NCBI GenBank assembly: GCA_022641835.1
Contig: CP048715.1
Coordinates: 3,064,647-3,128,646, forward strand
From: Petasospora fabianii
Taxonomy: Eukaryota; Ascomycota; Saccharomycetes; Phaffomycetales; Wickerhamomycetaceae
Direction: 5' to 3'
DNA length: 64,000 nt
The position numbers and the translations under genes are program-made. The notes beneath the pieces were generated by a model that saw only the letters and a list, made by a program, of their open reading frames with translations, searched no databases and was not told the DNA's origin. Numbering within the stretch: the stretch's first letter is position 1; each line of letters starts with the position of its first letter. Positions 53,808 to 63,637 of the stretch are shown here, one piece after another.

Positions 53808-56800
53808 TCACTCATCGCTGCTCCATCTCCACACGTCAAGATACAAGTCAAGAAGACATGAGGAACTCCATGCTTGGGTAGGGGACGAGTCGTGACACAA
53901 ATCGCCATCCTTATTCGTCAGTTCTGTGAGTCCAGCCCATGGACTGTCCTTGATCCACCTTCTGTGTCCACTCAGACGATCTGTCAACAGCTGGAAAATT
54001 TGAGATGTCTCATGGATGTCCTTGTAGAAGTGCGTCATTGCTCTCAAGAAGAAACCCATGCACCAAACCCATTCTGGTCCCTGATGGTAGTTTCTTCCCT
54101 TGGATGTCGCAAAATCATCAGAGTCCTCACTGTTAATGTAGTATGGTCTGTAGTTCAAATCTGAAGGATCAAGTGTTCTCATTCCTAGAGGACCTCTGAT
54201 GGTCTCGTCAGCAATCTGTATGGCGCCTCTTGCCCTCTCTGGCGTGAACAGCTCTGGCGCAACTGTCATGGCAATAGCAAAATTCGGTCTGAGTTGATAG
54301 TCCTCATATGGTTTACCAGATTTATGCAGGTCCTTGTAGATACCTCTTCTGTTCACAATCTTGGAATCAATGTCGAAGAAAGAATCCTCTGATGGATCGA
54401 TTGGCACGTAATAGACCCTCTCAAAGTTCTTCTGGATCAGATCATCCCACTCCTTGAACGAAACTGTGGTCGAGTCGGCCTTTTGTACTTCAGTGTACTT
54501 GAACAATCCCTTTTCATTCAGCTCAAGAACAAACCTCAAACAGCTCTTCAGCATACCACTGATCTCGATAGCAGCGCCATCTCTCGGTGTACCCGGAATT
54601 CCCTTGTTGTTGGCTTTCTGGCTCTCACCCATTTTGTCCATCCATGTGCCACAATTCAGCTGAGATCCACCATAAACAAGACCCGTGGACCAGTCGACAT
54701 TGACTTCAACATTGAAACCCTCATCCTTCATCTGGCTATCCAAGTTTACACCAGCGTTGGCCTCTCTGTACTTGATACCCTGTGCATGACGAGATAGAAT
54801 CTCATAGATAATGTCCTCAATGGAAGTTTCGTAGCTGAAAGCTTCTGGATCATCGTACTTGATGTATCTGTCGTCTAGTGGGAACCTTCTCTTCACCTTA
54901 TCCTTCAAGATCGACTCACCTTGAGGAACCAATGTTACGTAGTCTTGAATACACTGAACAAAGAACCAAGCAGCATCTCTAGCATTGTAACGTGGGTTTC
55001 TTCCAGCATCTAACAAGTTCGGAATGAGGCCATGCTTCAGTGTCGATGCGAAGTTCAAAATATGCTCTCTTGCCTCCTCAAAGCGACCCGTGGCGAGCAA
55101 AAGACCTCTTACAGAGATGAAGACGTCTCTTCCCCAACATCTCATGTAGTCGTAACTGAAGTGTGGGAGACCAGCAGCCATACATGGTGTCTTTTTGAGA
55201 GGAGTCAATGATGTCGACTGCATGAAGCCCACCATCTGTATCGAGGTCAAAGCAAGACGTTGGACGAACACGCTTCCAGTTTGGATTTCCACTCTGAGCA
55301 ACGAGAGAGCTTTCAGTCGCAATGCCTCATATGCAATACCAATTACCAGTGCAAAGTAACGAGGAATCAAGAAAAATGGAACACCCTTGACTCTCTCCAA
55401 TCTCTCATGCAACCAATCCCTGAACTTGGAATCGCAGTGGTACTTCTCAAGGCGGTCAGTAACGTAGTCCAAAGCCCAAAGGCCATCTCTGAGATGCTGA
55501 GCCAATGGATGTGCAAGATCATTACTGGAGATGACGTCTCTGAGAACTGAGATCCAGCCTTGAAGCCCCGCATAAACCAGTGGACCATAGTTCGGAATGG
55601 TGTAGACTCCTCCTCCAGTAGTGTCGTGCTCTTCAGCATCACATCTGTACAGCAAGGCGTTAATATCATTCAAGCTCAAGTCAGCAGTTGAATCAATAGC
55701 GCCACGGCGGAGGAAATGGTCAAGCTCTGGACCCACAGAATTGAACTGAGTTTTAAGGATTGCAATAGAGCCCTGTGGGAAGTAGTCTGGTAAAGTAATC
55801 TTACAATCACCATCAACATTTTCGGTTTTCACTGGTTCAAGATCCCTCACATTCACTGGTACAGGAGTGATGTGCTTTTCATCTTTGGTAGGGTCACCAA
55901 CTTTTTCAAGACAATGGGCAAAAATGAACTCTGCTTGGGTACCCTTCAGAGAGATTGGGGCCAGCCACTGGTCACCATCTTGGTAGAACTTCGTTCTTGC
56001 AATCAAGAACCAGCCTTCCCCTGTCTTCGCGTTGACTCTCTGCAAAGTAATGAACTGTCCCTCATGATGAACGTGCATCTCATGATCCTCCGCATTGACA
56101 CTAGAATCTGAGATAGATTTTCTGATCTTGTACAACTTTGACTTAATCTCACCAATTCCTTTGCCAAATGTGTAGATTCTAGATTCGTTCACAACATCCA
56201 AAAGGTGCGGGTAGCATTCATCGTAGCCAAAGACAGACCCGACAGCTGTGGCGCACAGTGACACCAAAGCTGCGTTTGGCAATGTGTCTTCAATGGTTCT
56301 TTTGTCAAACGGAGTTTCGTTGTCATGGGTACAGTCCATAAATAGGGCATGCGTCTTACTTGGAACAAGAACTCTTGGAACTTTAACCTCTGACAATGTG
56401 TTATTCACAAGTTGTTCCTCATTGTTGGCAGGGTATGCGAACTCATCCAAAGGTAACGGCAAGAAAGAACCTATTGGTGCACCAGCATGGCGATGCACAA
56501 GACGAGACAGCTCCTCGACAGACCAAGCCTGCATGGCCTCTCTGATCAAAGATGTTATGCCAAGTCTCTCGACAAACAAGTTATCCATCTCCTCTGAACC
56601 AGTGAACAGTTCCGCAACAACATAAAGATGCGGGTTCACACTTCTGGCGACATCAAGGAAGTACTCACCAACATGCAGTGGTGTGGAGTGACAATTATCG
56701 ATACGGAAACCGTTGAAGATTTTTGCGTTCATCTTGATGTAGTCCTCCATTCTCGACCACAGATACGGAGAGTCTTCTGGATTACTGCCATATCTCAACT

Positions 56801-58265
56801 TGACACAATCACCCCAGATTATGACAGCTCTGTGCAGATAACTCTTGGATTTGTCAGATGCGAAGTCTACCAGTGGATCACCATTCCAAATCCAGCCATT
56901 GTTGGCCAGTTGGTACTCCTCACCATCCTCAGCTGTCAGTCTTGTGAAATAAGGTTCTGTCAACGGGTTCTTTTCAGTGATCTTCCCAAGCTTTGGACCA
57001 TGATCATCAATTCTGAGGTACTTGATACGATTGTAGAGCTGCTCCAATATTTCCTCGAGATCAGCGTCGTACTCCTTGTAGAGAGGCAAGTTAATCTCAT
57101 TGAGAATCTCTTCAGCCTTTTGTAAATCAACCGAGCCGTAAACTGACATTAGGACGGACGCAAACCCAGTTGGGTTGATAGTATTCTCATAACGACCCCT
57201 CATGCGAGACTGGAATCCACAATGCTGCTTGACGAATTGAGCGAGTTTGACAAGTGACCCTTTGACATCATCCGGGACAGAGACCTCGTCAAGCTGTTCA
57301 GCAGTCGAGTCGATCTCTTTGAGAGTCTTCAATGCAGCCTTCACATCAACAACGTAAAACTCCCAGAGCTTAAGTGGGACAAGTACATGCTTTTTGATAC
57401 CGTCCATGACGTTGAGCAGGTCATCAATGTTGTGCAATTCTTGAGGATAGTTCAATTTTCCCAATGCCTTGCTAAAGTTCAGGAGCTCACTATCAAGCTC
57501 AATGGCAGCGGTGAGATGTGGTGCAGTCTTCTTGTTGTAACCTGCCTCTGGGTGTGACTTAAGCCAGCTAGAGTTGTTGGCAGTGTGGTTCAGAACAATG
57601 TCAGTGATAGAGAGGAGGCCCTTCTCCTTGTGCAGATTGGAAACGAGTGTGGAGACGTCATCCACGTTTTTAAATAGATTGGAGTCGAAGGTGAGCTGGT
57701 CAAAGATAGAGTAAGGGGAGTCAGACTCACCACGCTCTTGCAATGGAGTGAAATGAACCACATTATAACCTTTGTTTTTAACCTCCTCAAACACACTGTC
57801 CCAGTTGGATCTTGGACCGAGCCATTTGGACACGATGGACTCAAGGGCGATAGAGTTCAGAGGTAAAAATTTACCGTTGATGTAGAGTGAAGGTGGAACG
57901 ACAAAATAAAACTTTCTCGTGGTTTGAATACTGTCATCGGTACCTCTGTAAGAAATGTAATAGCTATAGCAACCTGGTGAGAACACCCTGAAATCGATCT
58001 CCACATCGGAAACGAACGAGTTTGGAACAACGCGTTTGTAGTACTTCGTTCTTTCAAAGGCCGTCGTTCCATCCTGTGGTAAATTTGTCCAGATGATTGC
58101 ATCTCTGGCAACTGGACACGATGCTGGGAGGAAGAGTCTGAGGTTGAAGAGGTAATCAACCCCTTGCTTGAAGTTGTCCGGGAGTGGGAGCGCCGGAAGA
58201 AAGACGACGCCGCTTTTGGACGGGCTTCCACCATGTTCCTCGACTCTCAGGAGCAGTGTAGTCAT
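53808..58265 (-). CDS. GDB1: Glycogen debranching enzyme
   Basis: A 1485-residue bifunctional enzyme with 4-alpha-glucanotransferase and amylo-1,6-glucosidase activities, which removes glycogen branches in the cytosol. Family blocks are continuous: VHFTPLQERGESDSPYSIFD, LTDIVLNHTANNS, GFRIDNCHSTPLHVGEYFLD around the transferase nucleophile Asp, and PHFSYDYMRCWGRDVFIS, GLIPNLLDAGRNPRYNARDA and VDWSTGLVYGGSQLNCGTW in the glucosidase half. I start at the ATG 58265 (MTTLLLRVEEHG), which aligns with the yeast N-terminus. The frame and an ATG continue to 58445, adding 60 residues that are Arg-rich and unmatched. It is tandem with ATG13 and DPM1, as in S. cerevisiae. Confidence 0.95.
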   Translation of the reverse strand: MTTLLLRVEEHGGSPSKSGVVFLPALPLPDNFKQGVDYLFNLRLFLPASCPVARDAIIWTNLPQDGTTAFERTKYYKRVVPNSFVSDVEIDFRVFSPGCYSYYISYRGTDDSIQTTRKFYFVVPPSLYINGKFLPLNSIALESIVSKWLGPRSNWDSVFEEVKNKGYNVVHFTPLQERGESDSPYSIFDQLTFDSNLFKNVDDVSTLVSNLHKEKGLLSITDIVLNHTANNSSWLKSHPEAGYNKKTAPHLTAAIELDSELLNFSKALGKLNYPQELHNIDDLLNVMDGIKKHVLVPLKLWEFYVVDVKAALKTLKEIDSTAEQLDEVSVPDDVKGSLVKLAQFVKQHCGFQSRMRGRYENTINPTGFASVLMSVYGSVDLQKAEEILNEINLPLYKEYDADLEEILEQLYNRIKYLRIDDHGPKLGKITEKNPLTEPYFTRLTAEDGEEYQLANNGWIWNGDPLVDFASDKSKSYLHRAVIIWGDCVKLRYGSNPEDSPYLWSRMEDYIKMNAKIFNGFRIDNCHSTPLHVGEYFLDVARSVNPHLYVVAELFTGSEEMDNLFVERLGITSLIREAMQAWSVEELSRLVHRHAGAPIGSFLPLPLDEFAYPANNEEQLVNNTLSEVKVPRVLVPSKTHALFMDCTHDNETPFDKRTIEDTLPNAALVSLCATAVGSVFGYDECYPHLLDVVNESRIYTFGKGIGEIKSKLYKIRKSISDSSVNAEDHEMHVHHEGQFITLQRVNAKTGEGWFLIARTKFYQDGDQWLAPISLKGTQAEFIFAHCLEKVGDPTKDEKHITPVPVNVRDLEPVKTENVDGDCKITLPDYFPQGSIAILKTQFNSVGPELDHFLRRGAIDSTADLSLNDINALLYRCDAEEHDTTGGGVYTIPNYGPLVYAGLQGWISVLRDVISSNDLAHPLAQHLRDGLWALDYVTDRLEKYHCDSKFRDWLHERLERVKGVPFFLIPRYFALVIGIAYEALRLKALSLLRVEIQTGSVFVQRLALTSIQMVGFMQSTSLTPLKKTPCMAAGLPHFSYDYMRCWGRDVFISVRGLLLATGRFEEAREHILNFASTLKHGLIPNLLDAGRNPRYNARDAAWFFVQCIQDYVTLVPQGESILKDKVKRRFPLDDRYIKYDDPEAFSYETSIEDIIYEILSRHAQGIKYREANAGVNLDSQMKDEGFNVEVNVDWSTGLVYGGSQLNCGTWMDKMGESQKANNKGIPGTPRDGAAIEISGMLKSCLRFVLELNEKGLFKYTEVQKADSTTVSFKEWDDLIQKNFERVYYVPIDPSEDSFFDIDSKIVNRRGIYKDLHKSGKPYEDYQLRPNFAIAMTVAPELFTPERARGAIQIADETIRGPLGMRTLDPSDLNYRPYYINSEDSDDFATSKGRNYHQGPEWVWCMGFFLRAMTHFYKDIHETSQIFQLLTDRLSGHRRWIKDSPWAGLTELTNKDGDLCHDSSPTQAWSSSCLLDLYLDVWRWSSDE

Positions 58266-58591
58266 TGCCTGCGAGATGAGGGGTGTAAAGGGGCGATTGT
58301 TGATGCTGTTCAGGGGTGTTTGAGGGAAGCAAGAAATGTTCAAGCGGGGCGCGCCACCTCCTGCTGCCCTGCTGCCCCTCCACACTCGTGCAGCCAGCTT
58401 TAGGTGATACCGCGGCGTGGTCCGTTCGAGCTCGATAGTCGGCATCTAGAAGCTCTACGGTACTATCTAGGAGATCTATGGCTCCATTGTTGAAAGGAAA
58501 AACGTCTACTCATGATTCATGAACCAATTAAACAGAAAAGAGTGGGGGGAGCAACAAGACAATAGCGCCCGCACACATACACATACGCTTT
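58266..58591. other. GDB1 promoter / DPM1 3' flank
   Basis: About 325 bases; 58266-58445 is also an in-frame upstream extension of GDB1 that may or may not be translated. Confidence 0.5.
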
Positions 58592-59371
58592 TTAAAGCAA
58601 AAGAGATAGAATGTAAAGGGCAAACACGGCAAGACCTAAAATGAAGGCAAGAATTGGGACGAGGCCAAACTTGTAGATGTACAAGTCCTTCAATTGCTCC
58701 AAGTACTGGATCATGACCTTACTGTCAAGCTTGGACTCACCCTCTGTTCTGACACCAAAGGAGTATGGCACCTCACCAATTGGCTTATCGGCAGGGAGTG
58801 GCAGTCTTGCGAGGAGCTCGAGGGCGATCTTGAAACCCTTCTCGTTGATATCCTTGGCCTGGAGCAAATATTTCTTCTGGAGACCGAAGAATCCACCCAT
58901 TGGGTCAGAGGCGGAAGTCAATGGTCTAGCCATGTATCTGGCACCAGAGGAGATGACACGACGGTACCACGGCCAGCTGTCATCAATGGCAACTCCCTCG
59001 GCGTATCTTGTTCCAGTGACAAATGGATACTCTCTAAGAGCCTTGAAGAAAGCTGGAACGCTCTCTGGTGGGTGCTGCAAGTCGGCATCCATACAAAGCA
59101 AGTATTCACCTTTACCCTCCTTGAAACCTCTCATCACGGCAGAACTGAGGCCACGCTCGGTGGTTCTGACAATGATTCTGACGTTGTAACCCTCTTTTTG
59201 AAGAGCCTCGACTTCTTCGACTGAACCATCGTTGGAGTTGTCATCCACAAAGATAAGTTCAGTGGTCTTGGAGCCAGTCTTGCCCATCGCATCGAAGAGA
59301 CGCGTGGTGAGAGGTCTGATGTTAAGCTTTTCGTGGTAAGCTGGGACAACGACGGTGTTTTCAATGGCCAT
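58592..59371 (-). CDS. DPM1: Dolichol-phosphate mannosyltransferase
   Basis: A 259-residue GT2-family enzyme that makes dolichyl-phosphate-mannose at the ER membrane from GDP-mannose, for N-glycans, O-mannosylation and GPI anchors. Motifs are VVVPAYHEKLNI, the metal/nucleotide-binding FVDDNSNDGS and MDADLQHPPE, and RVISSGARYMAR. A C-terminal TM anchor covers about residues 236-257 (LVPILAFILGLAVFALYIL). An anchor in the same chain marks the yeast-type single-subunit enzyme, unlike the human three-subunit complex. The start ATG fits the family. It is divergent from QCR2. Confidence 0.96.
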   Translation of the reverse strand: MAIENTVVVPAYHEKLNIRPLTTRLFDAMGKTGSKTTELIFVDDNSNDGSVEEVEALQKEGYNVRIIVRTTERGLSSAVMRGFKEGKGEYLLCMDADLQHPPESVPAFFKALREYPFVTGTRYAEGVAIDDSWPWYRRVISSGARYMARPLTSASDPMGGFFGLQKKYLLQAKDINEKGFKIALELLARLPLPADKPIGEVPYSFGVRTEGESKLDSKVMIQYLEQLKDLYIYKFGLVPILAFILGLAVFALYILSLLL

Positions 59372-59830
59372 TTTTTCTGCTTATTATGATGAAAGTTGAT
59401 GATGGACTATGAATAGAGTATTACTGTAACAGCGGGGGAACACGGAGAGAAAGAGAGAGAGACAGAGACGACCATGTTTAAAGGAGATTGGCGACGTGGC
59501 ACGTCACGCTCGCGTTTTGCACCCGCTGCTGGCCCTACCACTATCTGGGAAAACCTGTCTGTGTGCGGCCCCTACCACACCATCTGAGATCTCCGCGAAC
59601 TCATTCGATGCGCTTCTCCATTGCCCAATCATAGCGCGCTAATTTTCAATTTTTTTTTCGTGGGCCTCTATGTCGCTGTGTACTGGCCGCGATGGTAGGC
59701 CCAAGCGCTGCTCCAGGCCCGGTACGTACCGCAGTAGCCTCGAGAAAAAAAGAGGATACACACAAGCACCGTGCAATTTGATCCCTATTCTCCCACCGCC
59801 AACACCACGTTACCTCTCCTCACCCGCACA
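59372..59830. other. Divergent DPM1-QCR2 promoter
   Basis: About 460 bases. A CCAATCA box lies at about 59621-59627, roughly 205 bp before the QCR2 ATG. This is the sequence type bound by the Hap2/3/4/5 complex, which drives respiratory genes in yeasts. A GA run lies near 59448-59465. Confidence 0.45.
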
Positions 59831-60928
59831 ATGCTCTCCAGAAGACTCACACAGGCCACCAGAGGCTACGCCACCAAGGTCTCCGCCTCCAGCTCCGAGG
59901 GTAAGGTCTCCTCCTTGACCGTCAAAGTCAACGCCGGTTCCCGTTACGCCTCTAAGGATGGTATCTCTCACTTGCTCTCCAGATTCAACTTCCAGAACAC
60001 CAGATCAAGATCTGCTTTGAGATTGACCAGAGAGTCCGAGCTTCTCGGTGGTGAGTTTTCCTCTAAGGTTGACAGAGACGCCATCTACTTGTCTGCCAAC
60101 TTCCTCAAGGAGTCTCTTCCATACTACGTCAACGCCATTGCCGACGTCCTCTACAAGACTTCCTTTAGACCACACGAGTTCCCAGAGGTTGTTCTTCCAG
60201 CTGCCAAGTACGACTTGGCTACTGCCCTCGCTTCTCCATTCTTCAAGGCTGAGGAGTTGTTGCACTCCATCACTTTCAGAAAGGACCTTGGTAACACTCT
60301 CTTGTACGACGGTGTTGAGAAGGTCACTTTGGATGACATCAAGGCCTTTGCCGACAAGGTCTACGTCAAGGAGAACATTGAGGTCATTGCCAAGGGTGTT
60401 GACGGCAAGGCCCTTGACTCCTTCATCAAGGACTCCGCCCTCGCTCAGTTGCCAGCTGGTGCTTCCTTGGCCTCCACTGCCGCTCCAAAGTTCTACGAAG
60501 GTGTTGAGACCAGACAAAGAGCCACTGGTGAGTCCGTTGCCGCTATTGCCATCCCAGTCAAGACCCAGGACTTTGCCACTTATGAGGTTTTGGCTGCCTA
60601 CCTCTCCTCCCCATTGTTTGAGAACTCTGCTGCCGTTGCCAAGTCTGCTTTGAACAAGTACTCCAACGCTGGTTTGTTCACACTCTACGTTAAGGGTGAG
60701 GCTTCTACTGTCTCTGCTAACATCAAGAAGATCGTTTCTTCCTTGAAGTCTGGTGTTGACCTCTCTGGTGCCACTGCTCTTGCATCCACCAAGTTGGCCC
60801 TTGCTAACGAGGTTGCTCTCGAGGCCACTGCCTTGGACCTCTCCAAGGCTAAGGACTTCAAGTTGTCCAAGTTCAACTATGTTGCTCTCGGTGACGTTAA
60901 CAACTTGCCATTCGCTGACGAGTTGTAA
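59831..60928 (+). CDS. QCR2: Ubiquinol-cytochrome c reductase core protein 2
   Basis: A 365-residue subunit of respiratory complex III, close to the yeast length (368). An Arg/Ser/Thr-rich mitochondrial presequence ([16 protein letters not shown]) is followed by an M16-peptidase fold. Conserved stretches include [22 protein letters not shown], here as separate matching blocks, [12 protein letters not shown] and [15 protein letters not shown]. The zinc motif of active processing peptidases is absent, as expected for a structural core protein. The frame upstream to 59771 begins with GTG. Codon bias is very strong. In S. cerevisiae QCR2 flanks RPC82 at the other end of the conserved block. Confidence 0.95.
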   Translation: MLSRRLTQATRGYATKVSASSSEGKVSSLTVKVNAGSRYASKDGISHLLSRFNFQNTRSRSALRLTRESELLGGEFSSKVDRDAIYLSANFLKESLPYYVNAIADVLYKTSFRPHEFPEVVLPAAKYDLATALASPFFKAEELLHSITFRKDLGNTLLYDGVEKVTLDDIKAFADKVYVKENIEVIAKGVDGKALDSFIKDSALAQLPAGASLASTAAPKFYEGVETRQRATGESVAAIAIPVKTQDFATYEVLAAYLSSPLFENSAAVAKSALNKYSNAGLFTLYVKGEASTVSANIKKIVSSLKSGVDLSGATALASTKLALANEVALEATALDLSKAKDFKLSKFNYVALGDVNNLPFADEL

Positions 60929-61250
60929 GCAGTTTGCCTTACATACATCCCTACCCACATACATTCATATCAAACATGATACACCCCGCTTCTCATTCCT
61001 CAAAGCACTTCATCAACAACAATTTCCACCCTTTACCGTCCATCACCCTCATCCTACATCAGAATCACATTCAAACACACCCCATATACGCACACTAATG
61101 ACAGGCTCACACAGTACATAGTTCATACCAGCATGGCGAGTCGAGAAATCAAAAAAGGAAGAACATTGAGACTACATCATACTACAGACCTTTTCCCCTC
61201 TCTCCCACGATTTCATTTATCAGTGTGTCTTTTATATCATCCTACTCTCT
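60929..61250. other. Convergent 3'-3' gap
   Basis: About 320 bases between QCR2 and the next minus-strand gene; C- and A-rich downstream of QCR2. Nothing else is seen. Confidence 0.5.
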
Positions 61251-62426
61251 TCAGTCCACAGTATTTATAGTAAGTTCTTGTAGGTTTGTCGAAGATGTTA
61301 ATGGAGTGTTGAATGACGTAGTCGAGGTTGATCCAGGAACTGCGTCTGAAAAAGAGTATGATCCTGAAAAAGTTCTGAAAACTTCTGCATCGATAATGTC
61401 CCACATATCATCCAGATCGTACTCTTTAGACCAGTAAATCTGTCTAAGCACCCATGTGTCTGACAATGATTCTGGTAAGGGGTCAGTTGTCTTGAAGACA
61501 AAGAAGGCCAATGCGAGCTGTTCCAGCATGAGAAGAAGTAACGATAGATAAGCCAGCCTCTGAGATAGCAATTGAAACACCAAACCAAACCCAAACGCCA
61601 GTCCAATACGAGAATCTACCCATTGGCCCGCTTGTTGATTGGTCAGACGTAGTCGCTGAAAGTATGGCATCGTTAATAGTGAACCTATCAAAAGCAATGT
61701 TGAATGAAAAAATGAGTAAATCACAATCATATAGTATGGTGGAGCAATCCATCCAGCGGCAAACATTAAAGATGCAGCATTGGTACCGATGATGGAGTTA
61801 AACGATCGGGCAACTTGGAGAGAAACGAGTGTGTGTGCAAACCATGGGGAGTGACAACAGATGTTTAGAGCAATGATTCGTGCCGTAAGCATAGCATATG
61901 ATCTAAATAACCGAGTTAAGTGGTTGGTCTGAGCTATACTAAAGGCTTTATCATCTTTGACTATCAATTTCAAGACCCTTCTCACCCCGTTACTCCAAGG
62001 GATCTCGTACTCTGCCTTGGGGCTTGCGTGAAGCGACCCCCAATAATCCTCTCCAGACACATCAGAAGCAAACCGCATGCCTCCAAGAAATATGTCATCA
62101 AACTGAGAAATGTATATGCAGTGAAATATGAGTGGGATGATTGTCGGAAGGTTGAGCACAGTGCCGTGAAAGTAGTTGATGGTATTAGCGTACGTGGTGG
62201 GGAGACCAAGCAAGGTAATGGCCCATGTCGGTAGGGCTAGCAGGATCTGGATTCCGATCGAGATATAGAGACAAAAGAGCACGAATCTGAAGTTCTGTGC
62301 ATTCTCGAAGAAAAGTTGGTTTTGTAAAAGTCTGTATGTGCCGACGATGGCAAGTTGGGACCCTATTAGGATAGCAATGGGCGAGAAGTTGGAGCTCGGG
62401 TTGGAGACGAACACGGGTGATGGCAT
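61251..62426 (-). CDS. Polytopic membrane protein, possibly EI24/Rrt8-Lds family
   Basis: A 391-residue protein with about seven hydrophobic segments. These include AILIGSQLAIVGTYRLL, FVLFCLYISIGIQILLAL, TIIPLIFHCIYIS, MIVIYSFFHSTLLLIGSLL and LAYLSLLLLMLEQLALAFFVF. A hydrophilic Ser/Thr-rich C-terminal tail of about 70 residues follows. The segment QAGQWVDSRIGLAFGFGLVF followed by two hydrophobic helices resembles the EI24-domain pattern of yeast Rrt8, Lds1 and Lds2 (lipid droplet / outer spore wall proteins), but I am not certain of this. No enzymatic motif is seen. Confidence 0.65.
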   Translation of the reverse strand: MPSPVFVSNPSSNFSPIAILIGSQLAIVGTYRLLQNQLFFENAQNFRFVLFCLYISIGIQILLALPTWAITLLGLPTTYANTINYFHGTVLNLPTIIPLIFHCIYISQFDDIFLGGMRFASDVSGEDYWGSLHASPKAEYEIPWSNGVRRVLKLIVKDDKAFSIAQTNHLTRLFRSYAMLTARIIALNICCHSPWFAHTLVSLQVARSFNSIIGTNAASLMFAAGWIAPPYYMIVIYSFFHSTLLLIGSLLTMPYFQRLRLTNQQAGQWVDSRIGLAFGFGLVFQLLSQRLAYLSLLLLMLEQLALAFFVFKTTDPLPESLSDTWVLRQIYWSKEYDLDDMWDIIDAEVFRTFSGSYSFSDAVPGSTSTTSFNTPLTSSTNLQELTINTVD

Positions 62427-62737
62427 GCTCTTTCTGTTGAAGCTAGGTATAAAGTCCGGTTGAAGGCTCGATCTGCTGGTAACTCATGCAATACGTGGTT
62501 GTGAGGAGGGGAGGGGACAGTGACACTTGAGAGATTGAGAATATAACAGTTTATAGAAAAGTCCATGGGCTTCTCCAAAGATCGCGCGCGCACGCATGCA
62601 TCAAATCATCGCCGATAACAAATTTCGAGCATACACAATGTTACGCAAGCTCTTATTTGATATCTCAACAGCAAATGCTAAAAAAAGGAAAGCTTATTAT
62701 TTTGTTTCTTATACAGCCTTGCAGCTTCTGACCTTGA
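62427..62737. other. Intergenic gap between membrane protein and GATA factor
   Basis: About 310 bases upstream of the membrane protein and downstream of the GATA gene. No feature that I can support. Confidence 0.5.
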
Positions 62738-63637
62738 TTACTCAACGCGGTCAGGCACCTTTCTGTCGTCTGTTCTGCCCTCCTCGCGGCGTCTGGTCAT
62801 ATGCACAACTGCCTTGTCTCTACCGAACTTCTTCACAAGCTTGCTGAAGAACAACCCACACGCATTGCATACACTTCTGTCTCCATCTGGACCCTTTCTC
62901 CACTCCGGAGTGTCACTGGTTCCACAGTGTAAACATCGGGATGACCCCCTAGTTGCGCTTTTGCGCTTGGGGGCCCTCTTTGGAGAAAGAGAAGGAGTAC
63001 TCTTGCCCGTACTAACGCTTGACTTCCGTGTAGACGTAGCGGTTGATACCGTCTTGGACTTCGGACTTGATCCTGGTGATGACGAGCACTCAATGATGGT
63101 ATTTCTGTCTCCTGCAGTCTCCAAAGACTCGTTATCGATTGCACTTGTAGCTTGGGTTAAGGTATCTCTCATGCTCTTTGTGAGATCTATGAGGGCAAGA
63201 ACGGTTGCATTCCAGTTCTCATCTCTCAGAAGCGATTCACCATTGTGAATGGCGCTTGCCGTCTGCTCGATCATTGGTGTCACGTCAAGGTTGGTCTGAT
63301 AACGTAAAAGATCTAGACTCAAAGCCGCATCACGAGTAGACCAATTACGGTGCTCTGTAGTACTGTGGTCGTCCGCATCTTCTCCAAAATGCTGGTTTGC
63401 TTCTCCCAAACTTCTCAGAGAAGAAGAAGAATTTATTGTTTCAATGTTCCTCGGTACTGGGCATGGGCTTGTGAAGCCTTTATCCAATTTCTTTATAACT
63501 TCAGCATCCACTTCGGCTGTGCCCGATTGAGTGGGCATAAATGCCACATTTTGGTAGGTACCTTTGTCCACTGAAGTAATCTTTCCCAGGTCTGGAACTA
63601 ACGGGTTTTGTTCTGATAGGATAAATTTCAGATCCAT
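62738..63637 (-). CDS. GATA-type zinc-finger transcription factor (Gat2-like)
   Basis: A 299-residue protein with one GATA finger at residues 235-260 (C-LH-C then 18 residues then C-NA-C). It contains TPEWRKGPDGDRSVCNACG and the following basic helix FFSKLVKKFG. The 18-residue loop and TPEWRKGPDG sequence are closest to the yeast Gat2/Ecm23/Srd1 subgroup rather than Gln3/Gat1. The N-terminal part is Ser/Thr-rich and unmatched; a basic Ser-rich linker (SPKRAPKRKSATRGSSR) precedes the finger. The frame is open for nine codons before the ATG behind a TTTACAG, so an upstream exon is possible but unproven. Confidence 0.85.
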   Translation of the reverse strand: MDLKFILSEQNPLVPDLGKITSVDKGTYQNVAFMPTQSGTAEVDAEVIKKLDKGFTSPCPVPRNIETINSSSSLRSLGEANQHFGEDADDHSTTEHRNWSTRDAALSLDLLRYQTNLDVTPMIEQTASAIHNGESLLRDENWNATVLALIDLTKSMRDTLTQATSAIDNESLETAGDRNTIIECSSSPGSSPKSKTVSTATSTRKSSVSTGKSTPSLSPKRAPKRKSATRGSSRCLHCGTSDTPEWRKGPDGDRSVCNACGLFFSKLVKKFGRDKAVVHMTRRREEGRTDDRKVPDRVE

